Assembly (NCBI RefSeq): GCF_008014675.1
Contig: NZ_VOXD01000022.1
Coordinates: 44,662 to 108,661 of the forward strand
Origin: Neolewinella aurantiaca
GTDB taxonomy: Bacteria > Bacteroidota > Bacteroidia > Chitinophagales > Saprospiraceae
DNA length: 64,000 nt
Direction: 5' to 3'
Position 1 is the first letter of the stretch. Each line of letters opens with the position of its first letter. The notes beneath the pieces were generated by a model, which saw only the letters and a list, made by a program, of their open reading frames with translations, was not told the DNA's origin and did no database searches. Of this stretch, positions 1 through 9,315 are shown in pieces. Both the position numbers and the translations under genes were made by a program.

Positions 1-1379
1 TCCGTGTTTCCTTCAATCCGGATACGGGCATTACCAAACGCTTTCGCAATTGGTACAAATTCTTCATCGATGATCTGCTTAGCGTTATCGTCAAGAGTCG
101 AAACGCCGGTAGGGAAGTTGATACTGATGCGCTTGGTCGCAATGGCTTCTTTGTCGGTTCCTTCTTCTTCGGTTACCGGGGCGAAGTCCGTTCGCCCTTC
201 TCCTGCATGCTCGCTACCCGTCAGGCGGGCGTTTGCTTCAGACACCAGGTTGCCGCCGTAAGCTACGCTGCGGAAGGGAGCAATACTACTGTTGATGAAG
301 CCCAGGTCTTTGTATTCCTGAGCCATGCGGCGGTACAGGTCACCACCGGTTACACCACGAAAATCTGAGTTCTGGGAAAAGAAGTTGACGTTATCGCCGT
401 GTGTGGTCAGACGTACATTGTTCATCATCCCCAGGGCGTCAGCTTCAGAAAGCGACATTTCCCGGCCAAGGATTTTAGCTGCCTTTTGCTTGGCTGCAGC
501 GCTGGAGTTGATCTCCGCGGCACCGCGCATCCACCCTTCGTATAGCTTCTGAAGACGGTCCCGGTTCGCCTCAGCGTAGCTGCGCTTGGCGAAGAATACA
601 TCGGAAATAATATTAGACGCGGAACGGGTACTTTCCAGAATTTTGGATCCCGGAACGGAACGAACGCTCAGCTCATCATCCGGAGACCAGACTACAGCAG
701 CATCCACCTGCCCGCTTTTGAATGCTGCCGCGGCCTCGATGGCGGATGGCTGCGCAACAATTTTGATATCCTCTGGCTTCAGGTCTCCAGCGTCCAGTAA
801 CCACAATAGGAAAGAGTGGCTGGGCGTCAGTTCAGCTACCGCCACGGTTTTACCACGCAGGTCCTGAACAGAATTGATCCCACGCTTAACTACAATCGCA
901 TCACCACCCCGCGACCAGTCAGCTTGCCAGAGAACAACCGGATCAAAATCCTTCATCTCCGGCATGATCGTTGGCATAGCGTCAATAGTGTACCAGTGCA
1001 CATCGATGTCACCGTTCTTCCAGGCATTGAGGCTCGATACAACGTCATCGTTCAGTACGAACTCTACGTCGATGCCATACTCTTTTTTGAACCGGCTTTG
1101 GTTGGTAGCCTTAAAGCCTTCATTGAAGTACTGACCTCCGGCGTACCCGCCCCAGGTTACTACTCCTACCCGGATGGGATCACCAGAGCTACTCCCGGTA
1201 GTCGCACTTCCTGTGGTTGAGGTTCCTGTCCCTCCGTCTGTTGCTTCAACGGTTGTTTCATCTCCTCCCAGAACGCCGCTGAGCAGCTTGCCGTTGGTAA
1301 GGAAATTGAAGCCGAATACCAGGGCCAAAAGAATAAGAATCGTAATGAGAAGCTTGCTGAATGTTGTCAGGCGTGCCAT
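1..1379 (-). CDS. Substrate-binding protein fused to an OmpA-like C-terminus (partial, 3' end outside window)
   Basis: The gene is open from an ATG at 1379 to the window edge, about 459 codons, so its C-terminus is missing. An uncleaved-looking hydrophobic anchor (residues 7-27) is followed by a Ser/Thr/Gly linker and then, from about residue 68, a periplasmic solute-binding fold of the nitrate/sulfonate/glycine-betaine type. Typical pieces are VGVVTWGGYAGG near its start, VAVAELTPSHSFLLW, and SGQVDAAVVWSPDD. The last visible stretch (ISINFPTGVSTLDDNAKQII, then RIRIEGNTD) matches the start of an OmpA/MotB peptidoglycan-binding domain. The protein would therefore be anchored at both the inner membrane and the wall. 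It is the last gene of a minus-strand operon with the two coiled-coil genes upstream. The ligand is unknown. A sensor role rather than uptake is inferred, because no ABC permease or ATPase is adjacent in the window. Confidence 0.75.
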   Translation of the reverse strand, partial: MARLTTFSKLLITILILLALVFGFNFLTNGKLLSGVLGGDETTVEATDGGTGTSTTGSATTGSSSGDPIRVGVVTWGGYAGGQYFNEGFKATNQSRFKKEYGIDVEFVLNDDVVSSLNAWKNGDIDVHWYTIDAMPTIMPEMKDFDPVVLWQADWSRGGDAIVVKRGINSVQDLRGKTVAVAELTPSHSFLLWLLDAGDLKPEDIKIVAQPSAIEAAAAFKSGQVDAAVVWSPDDELSVRSVPGSKILESTRSASNIISDVFFAKRSYAEANRDRLQKLYEGWMRGAAEINSSAAAKQKAAKILGREMSLSEADALGMMNNVRLTTHGDNVNFFSQNSDFRGVTGGDLYRRMAQEYKDLGFINSSIAPFRSVAYGGNLVSEANARLTGSEHAGEGRTDFAPVTEEEGTDKEAIATKRISINFPTGVSTLDDNAKQIIDEEFVPIAKAFGNARIRIEGNT

Positions 1380-1482
1380 ATCAGTGTGAGTGTTGGTTAT
1401 CCGCCGGTTTCTCCGACGGGGTAAAAAAGAGGTCTGGCACAGAAAGTATCCGTACCAGACCGGTTTTAGTTGATCTCATTAA

Positions 1483-2502
1483 TTAGTCGAAGAAAGAATC
1501 GTACTGGTTCTTGCTTCCGCTTTGCCGTGCCCGTTCCGGAACGGGCGCATCAAGATCGAGCACTTCGTTGTCGCTCTGAGCCTGAAGTAGAAGTTGGTCT
1601 TTCTCCTCTCCAAGCAGAAGGCTTGTGGACTCCTTCTCCCACTGCTCGAGCATCTGCATGCCTTCTTCTTCGAAGACGCCGTTCTGGAGGTCAACGGAAT
1701 CCATAAAATTGGCGGACATTTCCATGAAACGTTCCATTTCACCAACTTTGTTAGCAACGTCTTCGGTGATGTTTTCCATCGCCATATCAAACATTGCCCG
1801 TTGGTCCGGGTCACCGTTGATGACACTCATCGCAGACTTCATCGCGCCGTGGCTGGCGTGGATCGCTTTGCGCTCCTGCTCTTTCACCATCACCTGATCT
1901 TTGATGTCTTCCGCCAGAATCTGGCTGTTCTCGTACATCTTCGTCAGTACCCGGTAGAGTACCTCCATCTTCTTGTAGAGCTCCTCCAGACGCATGTTAC
2001 TGTCCTTCAGGCGGCCGGCACGGCGGCTCTTCAGAATCATCACATTACGCTTATTGGTCTCCTTAGCCTTACCGGCAATCTGCAGGTTATTCTTGATCTC
2101 CCGCTCGTTGTTTACGATCAGTTCCTTGAGCTTGTGCATCTGAGCACGAAGCTGGGAGATTTGCTTGTTCATCTTGCGCAGGTTGTTCTGCAACTCCTCT
2201 ACGTAAGTTTTCAAAATGCCGATTGGGTCAATCTGCACAAACATACCGGTGATGGCACGCATCACGCTCTTGTAAGCATAGAATATAAGGTTACGCATCT
2301 TAGGATCGAGCACCATGTAAATAAGCACACCAAGAACCGCGATTGTCGCAGCCATGTAGAATGTACTTGCCAGAATCGTTGCCCAGGGTAATGAAACAGC
2401 CAGAAAGCCAACGCCTCCGACCAGTGCTGCCAGAAAAAGCAAACCAGTAATCCCTTCTGGTTTTTTCCAGAAAGATTTTGGTTTCATCTGTGGTGCTTCC
2501 AT
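1483..2502 (-). CDS. Inner-membrane protein with long coiled coil, unknown function
   Basis: 339 aa. Two hydrophobic segments (about residues 18-38 and 42-66) are followed by a long charged helical region (about 95-230) rich in Lys, Glu, Asn and Met, with clear heptad character (for example NNLRKMNKQISQLRAQMHKL). The acidic tail ends in a Gln/Asp-rich stretch. The topology recalls PspA/IM30-type stress proteins, but the membrane segments at the N-terminus are not typical of PspA, so no family name is given. It is the middle gene of the operon at 1-3369. The gap of 103 bases to the SBP-OmpA gene and of 120 bases to the upstream gene suggests cotranscription. A structural partner role for the double-anchored SBP-OmpA protein is inference only. 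Confidence 0.7.
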   Translation of the reverse strand: MEAPQMKPKSFWKKPEGITGLLFLAALVGGVGFLAVSLPWATILASTFYMAATIAVLGVLIYMVLDPKMRNLIFYAYKSVMRAITGMFVQIDPIGILKTYVEELQNNLRKMNKQISQLRAQMHKLKELIVNNEREIKNNLQIAGKAKETNKRNVMILKSRRAGRLKDSNMRLEELYKKMEVLYRVLTKMYENSQILAEDIKDQVMVKEQERKAIHASHGAMKSAMSVINGDPDQRAMFDMAMENITEDVANKVGEMERFMEMSANFMDSVDLQNGVFEEEGMQMLEQWEKESTSLLLGEEKDQLLLQAQSDNEVLDLDAPVPERARQSGSKNQYDSFFD

Positions 2503-2622
2503 AATTTTTTCTTTTCAGTAGTTTAACTAAACGGTCAAAGGTAATCAACGGACCGCGCCTTAACAAAAGGAATAAAACCGCCGCAGGTTTATCCTCATCG
2601 ACGAGCGCCCCGAAAACATCGA

Positions 2623-3369
2623 CTATTTCAGGAATTCTTTCATGTTTGCCATATCCTTGCGGATACCATCCGTAATCACACTAAGTGTGGTTTCAAAATC
2701 AGCCTGGGTTTTGGCCAATTTGTCTACGCTTCCTTTTATCGTTTCCCGCAGTTTAGTTTGTTCTGCCCGGGATTTTTCGATTTGAGACTGCAACTCTTTA
2801 ATTTTTGCCTCCTGCCGCTTTATATCAGCATCAATTTGTTGGAGTTTAGCCTCCTTATTATTGACCTGAGCCGCACGCTGCGCCTTAAGCGCATTGGAGA
2901 ACTTCTTGTGCTCGTTCTCTAAAACAGAAAGGTAGTGCTGCGCAGATTCCTGCAGATGCCCCGGGGTTACCCCCATACTCTGCGCCGTGGCAAATGCTGT
3001 CTGAAATCGAATACTATCGGTAAAATCCATCTTCTTCAGGTTTTGAAGCGACTTCTTGTATTCCAGATAATCGAATCCAGGCAGATTGTTAGCCTCCATT
3101 GCCTCCATCAGAACTTTCACCGAACGATCATTAACGCTACCCGACACTGTGCGCTGAGCAGGCGGGGGCGCAGGTGCAACAGGTGCCCCCTTCGGGGTAG
3201 CAGAGCCCTTGGCTCCCTCTACAGGCTTTGATTTATCGGGCAATGTTTTTGCCACTTTCGGGCCGCCCTCTTCTTCGACGATGAAGTAAGACTTAAGATT
3301 TTTCCACATGGATATATAATCGTTATAGTTGGTCGGAAGGTCAGCACCCTCAACCAGGTGGTATTCCAT
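2623..3369 (-). CDS. Coiled-coil protein with Pro/Ala-rich linker, unknown function
   Basis: 248 aa. A short folded N-terminus (about 1-40, with NDYISMWKNLKSYFI) leads into a Pro/Ala/Lys linker (about 41-75). A helical segment with NNLPGFDYLEYKKSLQNL follows, then a C-terminal coiled coil (about 155-240) with repeats such as LQQIDADIKRQEAKIKELQ. There is no signal peptide or membrane segment, so it is probably cytoplasmic. Part of the linker (APVAPAPPPAQ) is encoded by a copy of the dispersed 18-bp motif at 3161-3178, so the linker tolerates that sequence. It is the first gene of the minus-strand operon that ends in the SBP-OmpA fusion. I do not recognise the family. Confidence 0.65.
   Translation of the reverse strand: MEYHLVEGADLPTNYNDYISMWKNLKSYFIVEEEGGPKVAKTLPDKSKPVEGAKGSATPKGAPVAPAPPPAQRTVSGSVNDRSVKVLMEAMEANNLPGFDYLEYKKSLQNLKKMDFTDSIRFQTAFATAQSMGVTPGHLQESAQHYLSVLENEHKKFSNALKAQRAAQVNNKEAKLQQIDADIKRQEAKIKELQSQIEKSRAEQTKLRETIKGSVDKLAKTQADFETTLSVITDGIRKDMANMKEFLK
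3161..3178 (+). repeat. Dispersed 18-bp motif, copy 1
   Basis: GGCG-GGGG-CGCAGGTGCA, preceded by CA. It lies inside the coiled-coil gene at 2623-3369, where the coding strand reads the complement and encodes part of a Pro/Ala linker. Confidence 0.85.
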
Positions 3370-3553
3370 ACACTTTCAAAACACCCCTCCTTAATCTTCA
3401 ACGATCAGGGCAAAGTATTCATCTGCAAAGTACGGAATTTTGTTCATGTTCCTCTTTTCTTCCTAAGACAACCGGGAGCTCCTCATAAATGAGAGCTTGT
3501 CAACAGCGGTCTCTCCTCAGGCCTCCGTGCGGAGTTGTCCGGAAAAAACAAAA

Positions 3554-3585
3554 GCGGCCCCTCCGGATTTCTCCGAAGGGGCCGC
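3554..3585 (-). terminator. Intrinsic terminator of the 1751-aa T9SS protein gene
   Basis: A 14-base arm (GCGGCCCCTCCGGA) pairs with TCCGAAGGGGCCGC with one mismatch. On the minus strand it is followed by CTTTTGTTTTTT. It stands 40 bases after the stop of the gene ending at 3627. The rest of the gap 3370-3626 shows nothing else. Confidence 0.85.
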
Positions 3586-3626
3586 CTTTCATCTCCAGTA
3601 AAGGAGGGCTTATGGATTAGCCGTTC

Positions 3627-6600
3627 TTAGCGAACAACAACCATCTTTTTGGTAGCAGAGAAGTCACCAGCAGTCAGTGTGTAGCTGAGGATACCAGCTG
3701 CACCACCGAGTTCGTTAACGTCAACCGTAGTTACGTTACGACCAGCAACACCTTCCAACTCACGTACCATGATGGTACGACCCTGTACATCCTGGATGTT
3801 GAGGGTAGCTTTACCAGCAGTAGCAAGAGTGTAAGCGATAGTAGTTACGTTAGCAACGGGGTTAGGAGTGTTCTGCTCGAGGCTGTTAGCAACTTCGAAA
3901 GAAACACCAGCGAAGCTAAGTTCCAGACCGTTAGATACGCCGTTAGCAGCAACACCTTCACGTACAGTGATAGCGTCAGTCAGGCTAACTTGCTCGCTCA
4001 GAGTAACGGCTTCAGTAGCGCGTACTTCAAGTGTGAGGCTGGCGTTGTTGCGAAGAGCAACAGCGATCAGACCTTCAGCAGCGTTGTTCAGGTTGATAGC
4101 ACCTTCACCGGTGTAGTCAGCAGAAACGAGTTCCAGACCAGCAGCCAGTTCGATAGTACCCTGGAAAGCAGCCAGTTCAGTACCGTTCAGTTCCATAGAG
4201 TAAACCTGACCAGCTTCGAGCTGAGCATCTTCTACGTTCAGGGTCTGAGCAGTACGGCCAGCGCCGTTACGTACATCACCGAGGCGGATAGCAACGAAGC
4301 TTACGTTCCGGAGGCTACCCTCCAGGTCGTTCACGTTGTACACCTCAGGGAAAGCTACACCGTAAGGGTTAGCTACGTTTACTTCAGTGTCAACAGTAAC
4401 GAATACCCAGTTGCCACCTTCGAAGCCGTCCTCAAGACCGAGGATACGCTGAGTTGTAGCAATTGCATCGAATACGTTCAGCTCCATGTCGCGGTTAACG
4501 TCAGCAGCGATGAAGTCGTAAGCGTTCTCGAAAGAAGTAGTACCGAGGATCTGGCCGATCATAGCAACTACGTCAGAAGACTTAACTTCAGAAGCTTCGA
4601 AAGCACGGTCGAATGCAGGCTGGATAGTGTAGTCACCACCAAGCGGGAGGCTGTTGAATTCGAAGTCACCACCAGCGTTGGTCATAGACATTGCGTCCAT
4701 ACCGTTAGCACCAGTCAGGGTTACTTCTACACCTTCAAGAGCTTCGTCGTTCTGAGTAGCGATCAGACCGGACAGGTTGCCGGTAGAACCGTCACAGTGG
4801 CCCATGTTGTCCTGTACCTCGATGATTACTTCACAGTAGTCAGGAGTAGAACCGTTGTCGTCGAATGCGTATACACGTACGCTTACAGTACCGTTGTCGA
4901 AGTCATCACAGTCGATGTCGTCGATGCCAAGAACACCAACTACAGGAGTGAAGCCAGCAGCACCAGCTTCGCTGGAGCGGTAGAGGCTGTACTTGTCTAC
5001 TACGTTACCGAAGCAGTCAACGATTGGAGAAGCGATGAAGTCAGATGCCCAGATAGCAGCCATGCCGCCACCGTTGCCGTCGTCCATCAGGGTAACAGTC
5101 AGGGTCTGGATACAGATCGGAGTAGGCGACTTGTCAGCAGTTACACAGAACTCGATGATCTGAACGTCGAAGTTACCACAGCCGTCAGATGCGCGAACGC
5201 GGATAGCGTGGTCACCAACTGGTACGTTGGTAGCAGTTACGGTGTAGTTTCCGTCACCGTCGTTAGCTACGCTTACGCTTACACCAAGGGCAGCAGCGTT
5301 GTCAGCAACGAATGCACCGGTGAAGTTGGCGTCAAGCTCAACAGAAACAACAGCGTCAGAACACTCGTCAGTAGCAGTGAACTCGAGAGTTACAGTAGTA
5401 CGGCAGCCTTCGCCAGATCCAGCGAAACATTCAGCTGGCTCAGTGAAGGTGATTTCAGGAGCTACTTCGTCGTAGATCTTGATGAACTGCGTGTAGCGGA
5501 AGAAACCGCGGCTGTCGTATACGTTAGTACCGTAAGTGTTGTCATCGTTGATGTCACCACTTCCGTTGTCACCAAGGGCAACGTCACCCTGAGCAGATGG
5601 AGCTGGGTTGAAGATACGGTCAGTACCGATCAGGCTGTAGAATGCTACGTCGTCGTTGATAGTAGCAGTGCTAGCACCAGGAGTAACGTTTACGTAGAGG
5701 AGGTCCTCTTCGATGTCACGTGGGTTGCGGGTACGGTCGAAAGCGCCAGGAGCGTCGCGACGGATCACGTAAGGCTCACCGAGTGAGTTGTACTCACACC
5801 AGTTAACTACGTCGTAAGTAAGGCGGAGCTTGAAGCATTCCTCACCAGCGTCCTGCGTGCGCAGAGTGTCAACGTCAACAGTAGTAGTGATCAGGTCACA
5901 AGCAAGTTCCTCAGCTACAACAGCGTCGTAAGAAGGTACTTCCATACAGTCACCGGACTCATCAGTTGGGAAGGTGATACGGTAGTCGTGGATGCCGATT
6001 ACGTCGATGATCTGGCTACAAATGTTAGTGTTGGTGAAACCAGCGTCGTCAGTAGAAGTGAAACGACGAGTGATGCGGCCAACGCCACAGCTGTTGATCG
6101 TTCCGGAAACAGTCTGAGTGATAGTAGTACCACAGTTGTCTACACCAGCAGCTTCGCCAAAGAGAGCGTCAAGCTGAGCGAAAGATGCGTCAGTGATGTC
6201 GTTAGGGAGGCTAGCGTTGTACTCAACACAAGTGATAGTGGTGTTACCAGGAGCAACACAAGTAGGAGCAAGCTTGTCCTCAACGAGAACGTCCAACCAG
6301 CAGAAGTTCATGTTACCAAGAGCGTCAGTCACTTTAAGACCAACACGTACAGTACCAAGATCGTCACAAGTCAGAGTGATTTGTGGGCCGTAACCGCCGA
6401 TAGCGAGGTTAGTAGCAGTAACACGAGCGATCTCGAGAGTTACACCGGAACAGTCATCGTAAGAACCGTTGTCGATGTTTTCAGGAGTCAGTACAGCGAA
6501 ACCGTTGTTAGCACCACCTGCGATAGAGATGTTCAGGCCGTCCTCACAGATAGCAACAGGAGGAGTCTGGTCTTCAACGCGGAAGTCGTAGTCGGTTACA

Positions 6601-8882
6601 CCGGTGTTACCACAAACGTCAGAGTAAGTGTAACGGAGGATGTGAGTACCAGCTGGGATAGCAGAAGTAAGCTCAGGAGATCCACCAGGAACTACAGTGA
6701 AAGCGCCAATTGGAGCAGCAGTGAGGTCGCCGTTAGGGAAGATCTCAGCAGAGATAGTAACGTCACCGTCACAGTTGTCAGTTACAGTTACATCGTCAAG
6801 ACGGATGTAAGCAGCACAGATGTTACCAGCGTTAGTACCGTAAACGAGGGTACCGTCAGCGTCAGTCTGTACGTTAGGACCAACGAAAGTAGGAGCGGTG
6901 GTGTCACCAACTTTTACTACCTGAGTGAAAGTGCGAACGTCTCCTGGCTCACACCAGTCGATTACAGTGTAAGTACGAACAAACTTGTAAGTGTTCGGGC
7001 AGGTAACGATAGAAGGACCGTCTTCGAAAGTCACACCGATGTTACATACGGCAGAACCAGTAGACAGGTTGAAAGTACGATCGCCAACAGCGAGGAACGG
7101 GAAGTCCTGGGTGCGGGGAGCAGGGCGTACAGATGGGTCAGCGCCACAGCTTTCGTAGTAAACAACATCTTCGATGTTGTCACCGTCGAGGTCGTCAAGT
7201 GATGGACGCTCGAAAGTGATGGTGTAAGAAGCAGAAACTGAAGGATTGCCCTCGCCAGCAGCAGAAGGACAAACAGCGATTTCAGTTGCAACGAAAGTAC
7301 GGGTGATGATTACGTCATCACATGCAGGATCGGCACCGTAAGCAACGGCGTCGCTTACACATACTTCGATCTCGTCAGAACAACCGTCAGTGAAGGTTGG
7401 TACAACAGGAGCGTTAGTAAGGGCGCGAAGGCGAGCGTTCAGTGCAGAAGCCATAGTACCGGGGATAGTGGTACCAGTAGAAGCATTCACACGGTAGCAG
7501 CGGCTAACGCTTGTAGGAAGTGTAGAGAGGTTGTTGCCGTCGAGGTCAACACAAAGGAGGTTGATGTTAGCAGGAGTCTCAACTACAGCAGGAGCAGTTT
7601 TGTCTTCAGCGTTAACTGTACCCCAAGTGGTAACGAAACCAGTAACACCGAAAGCGCCTTGGTCAGCAGCAGTAGAGAAAGAGAAGTCAGTCAGGGAAAC
7701 TTCAGTAACGATTCCGTCGTCCTCAGCGTCTTCAGTGAAGAGAAGGGTTACAACGTCACCGGCAGAAACTTCGAGTTCGTTGATTTTAGCACGGAAAGGA
7801 ACGAGTCCATCATCACCGTTGATTGGGTCCTGGAAAGAGTTCTGGTAAACAAGAACACCTTCGAAAGTCACCTGGAAGAAGTCGATCAAATCACCAACTG
7901 CCTGACGGTTACCTTCAACAACGAAAGATGCGAAACCATTGTCGATGAAAGAAATGTCAACAGTAGAAGTACCTCCACCATCTACACCAGTAATGGTGTA
8001 AGCTTCAGCACTTGCAGATACGGTAGGACCGCCTTCAGTAACAGTGATGTTACCACCAGCTGGGTCGTAGTCGCCGGTGAAACCGAAGTTTACATCAGGA
8101 CCGTTGTCGTTGTTAACAGTAACACGGTACTGGAAAGTACCACAACCGTCAACGATCGGGCCGTTGCTCGGGTTGCTGTCCATAACTACAACATCGAAAG
8201 CTGAAGCAGGAACGGAGAATCCGTTACCGTCAGCGTCGAAGTCACCAGTAAGAACCATTTCAGGAATTACCAGACCTTCACAACCATCAGTAAGTGTAAG
8301 GTTGAGAGAGTTGATACCCGCGAGGTTTACTTCCTCTTCAGGAACAGTGATGGCAGATACGAAAGGAGAAACAACAATAGCAGATACGCCCATAGTACCG
8401 GAGTCACCGCCAGCAAGGTCGTAAATGTTCATTGTCCATGTACCGCCCATTTCCTCACCGCCGAAAGCAGCGTTAAGGAAACCACGCTCAGCAACGTAAG
8501 ATGCGTTAGCGTAAGGAGTTGCAGCGTCCTGGATGTTGATGCCAGCAGCATCGTCAAAAACAACATTCTCGAGGTTGTCCGAAAGGCTACCGTTACCAAA
8601 AGTAAGGGTGTGTACGGTACCAGCAGGAGAAGTGAGGTCGATGTAAAGGTCGCCTACCCAAGTGTGGACAAGATCAACTTCTACCTGGAAAACCACATCT
8701 TCATTGATGATGCCAGAAGCACCAACGTCAAAAGTAACTACGGTAGGGGTGAAAGGAGCTCCACCGGTGCCTACTGCAGGAATGGGATCGCCCACGCTGG
8801 AACCAGCGTAGGATTGTGCTGTTAGCGCAAAGCTGAAAAGGCAGCAGATGGCCAACATAAGCAATTGTCTTGCTTGCTTCAT
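3627..8882 (-). CDS. Giant secreted protein: P-domain, HYR-like repeats, dockerin-like region, T9SS sorting domain
   Basis: 1751 aa. A signal peptide (1-26, ending TAQSYAG) is followed by a proprotein-convertase P/Homo-B domain (about 30-170, with HTWVGDLYIDLTSPAGT and GGTWTMNIYDLAGGDSG). A long Asp/Thr/Val-rich central part contains repeated HYR-like modules (for example APTFVGPNVQTDADG and DQTPPVAICEDGLNI). From about residue 1370 come a CNA-B-like segment (LEGVEVTLTGANG) and a dockerin-like calcium-loop pair (AADVNRDMELNVFDAIATTQ). The last 80 residues (NTPNPVANVTTIAYTLA to KKMVVVR) are a type A T9SS C-terminal sorting domain. It is expected to be exported across the outer membrane by the T9SS and anchored or released as an adhesin or matrix protein. 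Codon choice is unusually uniform (gtagt/aacg/tacg patterns), which suggests very high expression. It is transcribed alone, with its own terminator. The exact ligand or role is unknown. Confidence 0.85.
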   Translation of the reverse strand: MKQARQLLMLAICCLFSFALTAQSYAGSSVGDPIPAVGTGGAPFTPTVVTFDVGASGIINEDVVFQVEVDLVHTWVGDLYIDLTSPAGTVHTLTFGNGSLSDNLENVVFDDAAGINIQDAATPYANASYVAERGFLNAAFGGEEMGGTWTMNIYDLAGGDSGTMGVSAIVVSPFVSAITVPEEEVNLAGINSLNLTLTDGCEGLVIPEMVLTGDFDADGNGFSVPASAFDVVVMDSNPSNGPIVDGCGTFQYRVTVNNDNGPDVNFGFTGDYDPAGGNITVTEGGPTVSASAEAYTITGVDGGGTSTVDISFIDNGFASFVVEGNRQAVGDLIDFFQVTFEGVLVYQNSFQDPINGDDGLVPFRAKINELEVSAGDVVTLLFTEDAEDDGIVTEVSLTDFSFSTAADQGAFGVTGFVTTWGTVNAEDKTAPAVVETPANINLLCVDLDGNNLSTLPTSVSRCYRVNASTGTTIPGTMASALNARLRALTNAPVVPTFTDGCSDEIEVCVSDAVAYGADPACDDVIITRTFVATEIAVCPSAAGEGNPSVSASYTITFERPSLDDLDGDNIEDVVYYESCGADPSVRPAPRTQDFPFLAVGDRTFNLSTGSAVCNIGVTFEDGPSIVTCPNTYKFVRTYTVIDWCEPGDVRTFTQVVKVGDTTAPTFVGPNVQTDADGTLVYGTNAGNICAAYIRLDDVTVTDNCDGDVTISAEIFPNGDLTAAPIGAFTVVPGGSPELTSAIPAGTHILRYTYSDVCGNTGVTDYDFRVEDQTPPVAICEDGLNISIAGGANNGFAVLTPENIDNGSYDDCSGVTLEIARVTATNLAIGGYGPQITLTCDDLGTVRVGLKVTDALGNMNFCWLDVLVEDKLAPTCVAPGNTTITCVEYNASLPNDITDASFAQLDALFGEAAGVDNCGTTITQTVSGTINSCGVGRITRRFTSTDDAGFTNTNICSQIIDVIGIHDYRITFPTDESGDCMEVPSYDAVVAEELACDLITTTVDVDTLRTQDAGEECFKLRLTYDVVNWCEYNSLGEPYVIRRDAPGAFDRTRNPRDIEEDLLYVNVTPGASTATINDDVAFYSLIGTDRIFNPAPSAQGDVALGDNGSGDINDDNTYGTNVYDSRGFFRYTQFIKIYDEVAPEITFTEPAECFAGSGEGCRTTVTLEFTATDECSDAVVSVELDANFTGAFVADNAAALGVSVSVANDGDGNYTVTATNVPVGDHAIRVRASDGCGNFDVQIIEFCVTADKSPTPICIQTLTVTLMDDGNGGGMAAIWASDFIASPIVDCFGNVVDKYSLYRSSEAGAAGFTPVVGVLGIDDIDCDDFDNGTVSVRVYAFDDNGSTPDYCEVIIEVQDNMGHCDGSTGNLSGLIATQNDEALEGVEVTLTGANGMDAMSMTNAGGDFEFNSLPLGGDYTIQPAFDRAFEASEVKSSDVVAMIGQILGTTSFENAYDFIAADVNRDMELNVFDAIATTQRILGLEDGFEGGNWVFVTVDTEVNVANPYGVAFPEVYNVNDLEGSLRNVSFVAIRLGDVRNGAGRTAQTLNVEDAQLEAGQVYSMELNGTELAAFQGTIELAAGLELVSADYTGEGAINLNNAAEGLIAVALRNNASLTLEVRATEAVTLSEQVSLTDAITVREGVAANGVSNGLELSFAGVSFEVANSLEQNTPNPVANVTTIAYTLATAGKATLNIQDVQGRTIMVRELEGVAGRNVTTVDVNELGGAAGILSYTLTAGDFSATKKMVVVR

Positions 8883-9240
8883 AAGATTACGATTTAAAAG
8901 ATTAAACAGGTCGCCTCCCGTAGAAGGACTTAAATTATGGTTACAGATCGCTAAAACACTAGGCTTAGCTAAACATTAGGTCACTTTTATCGCGTAAAGC
9001 TACTAAGAGAAATCGCTTTCACAAAGCCCAGGAAGAATTTTATGATTTTTTCCTTTCTGAGGAGCGAACACGGCTTTACCTAAAGTATTCAATTTCTTTG
9101 CGTTAGCGCACCAGGGCCGGCATTTCCAAACTTTGCTCATCCACACATTTTTGCACCTGCGCTCCCGCCTGATGATTGTTGGTGTCCGAATAGCCCTGAT
9201 TGGTCACCACAGAACAGAGGTAAGCTTCTGTAAACAGGAA
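8883..9240. other. Gap between two minus-strand genes
   Basis: This stretch has no coding region. It holds the A/T-rich, SD-less leader of the 1751-aa gene (TTTAAATCGTAAT directly before its ATG, on the minus strand) and motif copy 2 near 9152. A very similar TTTAAATCATAAT leader precedes the SprB-like gene at 23153. Confidence 0.6.
9152..9169 (-). repeat. Dispersed 18-bp motif, copy 2
   Basis: On the minus strand GGCG-GGAG-CGCAGGTGCA, preceded by CA. It is intergenic, about 270 bases upstream of the 1751-aa gene. Confidence 0.85.
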
Positions 9241-9272
9241 CGGCCCGCCAGGAAATATTTCCCGGCGGGCCG
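9241..9272 (-). terminator. Terminator-like hairpin after the TPR protein gene
   Basis: CGGCCCGCC pairs with GGCGGGCCG around a 14-base loop. On the minus strand it lies 44 bases beyond the stop at 9316. The T-tract is weak, so efficiency is uncertain. Confidence 0.65.
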
Positions 9273-9315
9273 TTTCATCGGCACACTGTAAAACAGAGAC
9301 CTATATATATAAGGT

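Noticed and set aside
4..1389. Several plus-strand open frames near the window start
   Set aside because: They are shadows of the minus-strand substrate-binding/OmpA gene, which is open over the whole stretch and has clear domain motifs.
3990..7202. Long plus-strand open frames (598 and 404 codons) antisense to the 1751-aa gene
   Set aside because: They have V/S/T/E-only composition and arise because the sense gene uses a very restricted codon set that avoids stops in the antisense frame.
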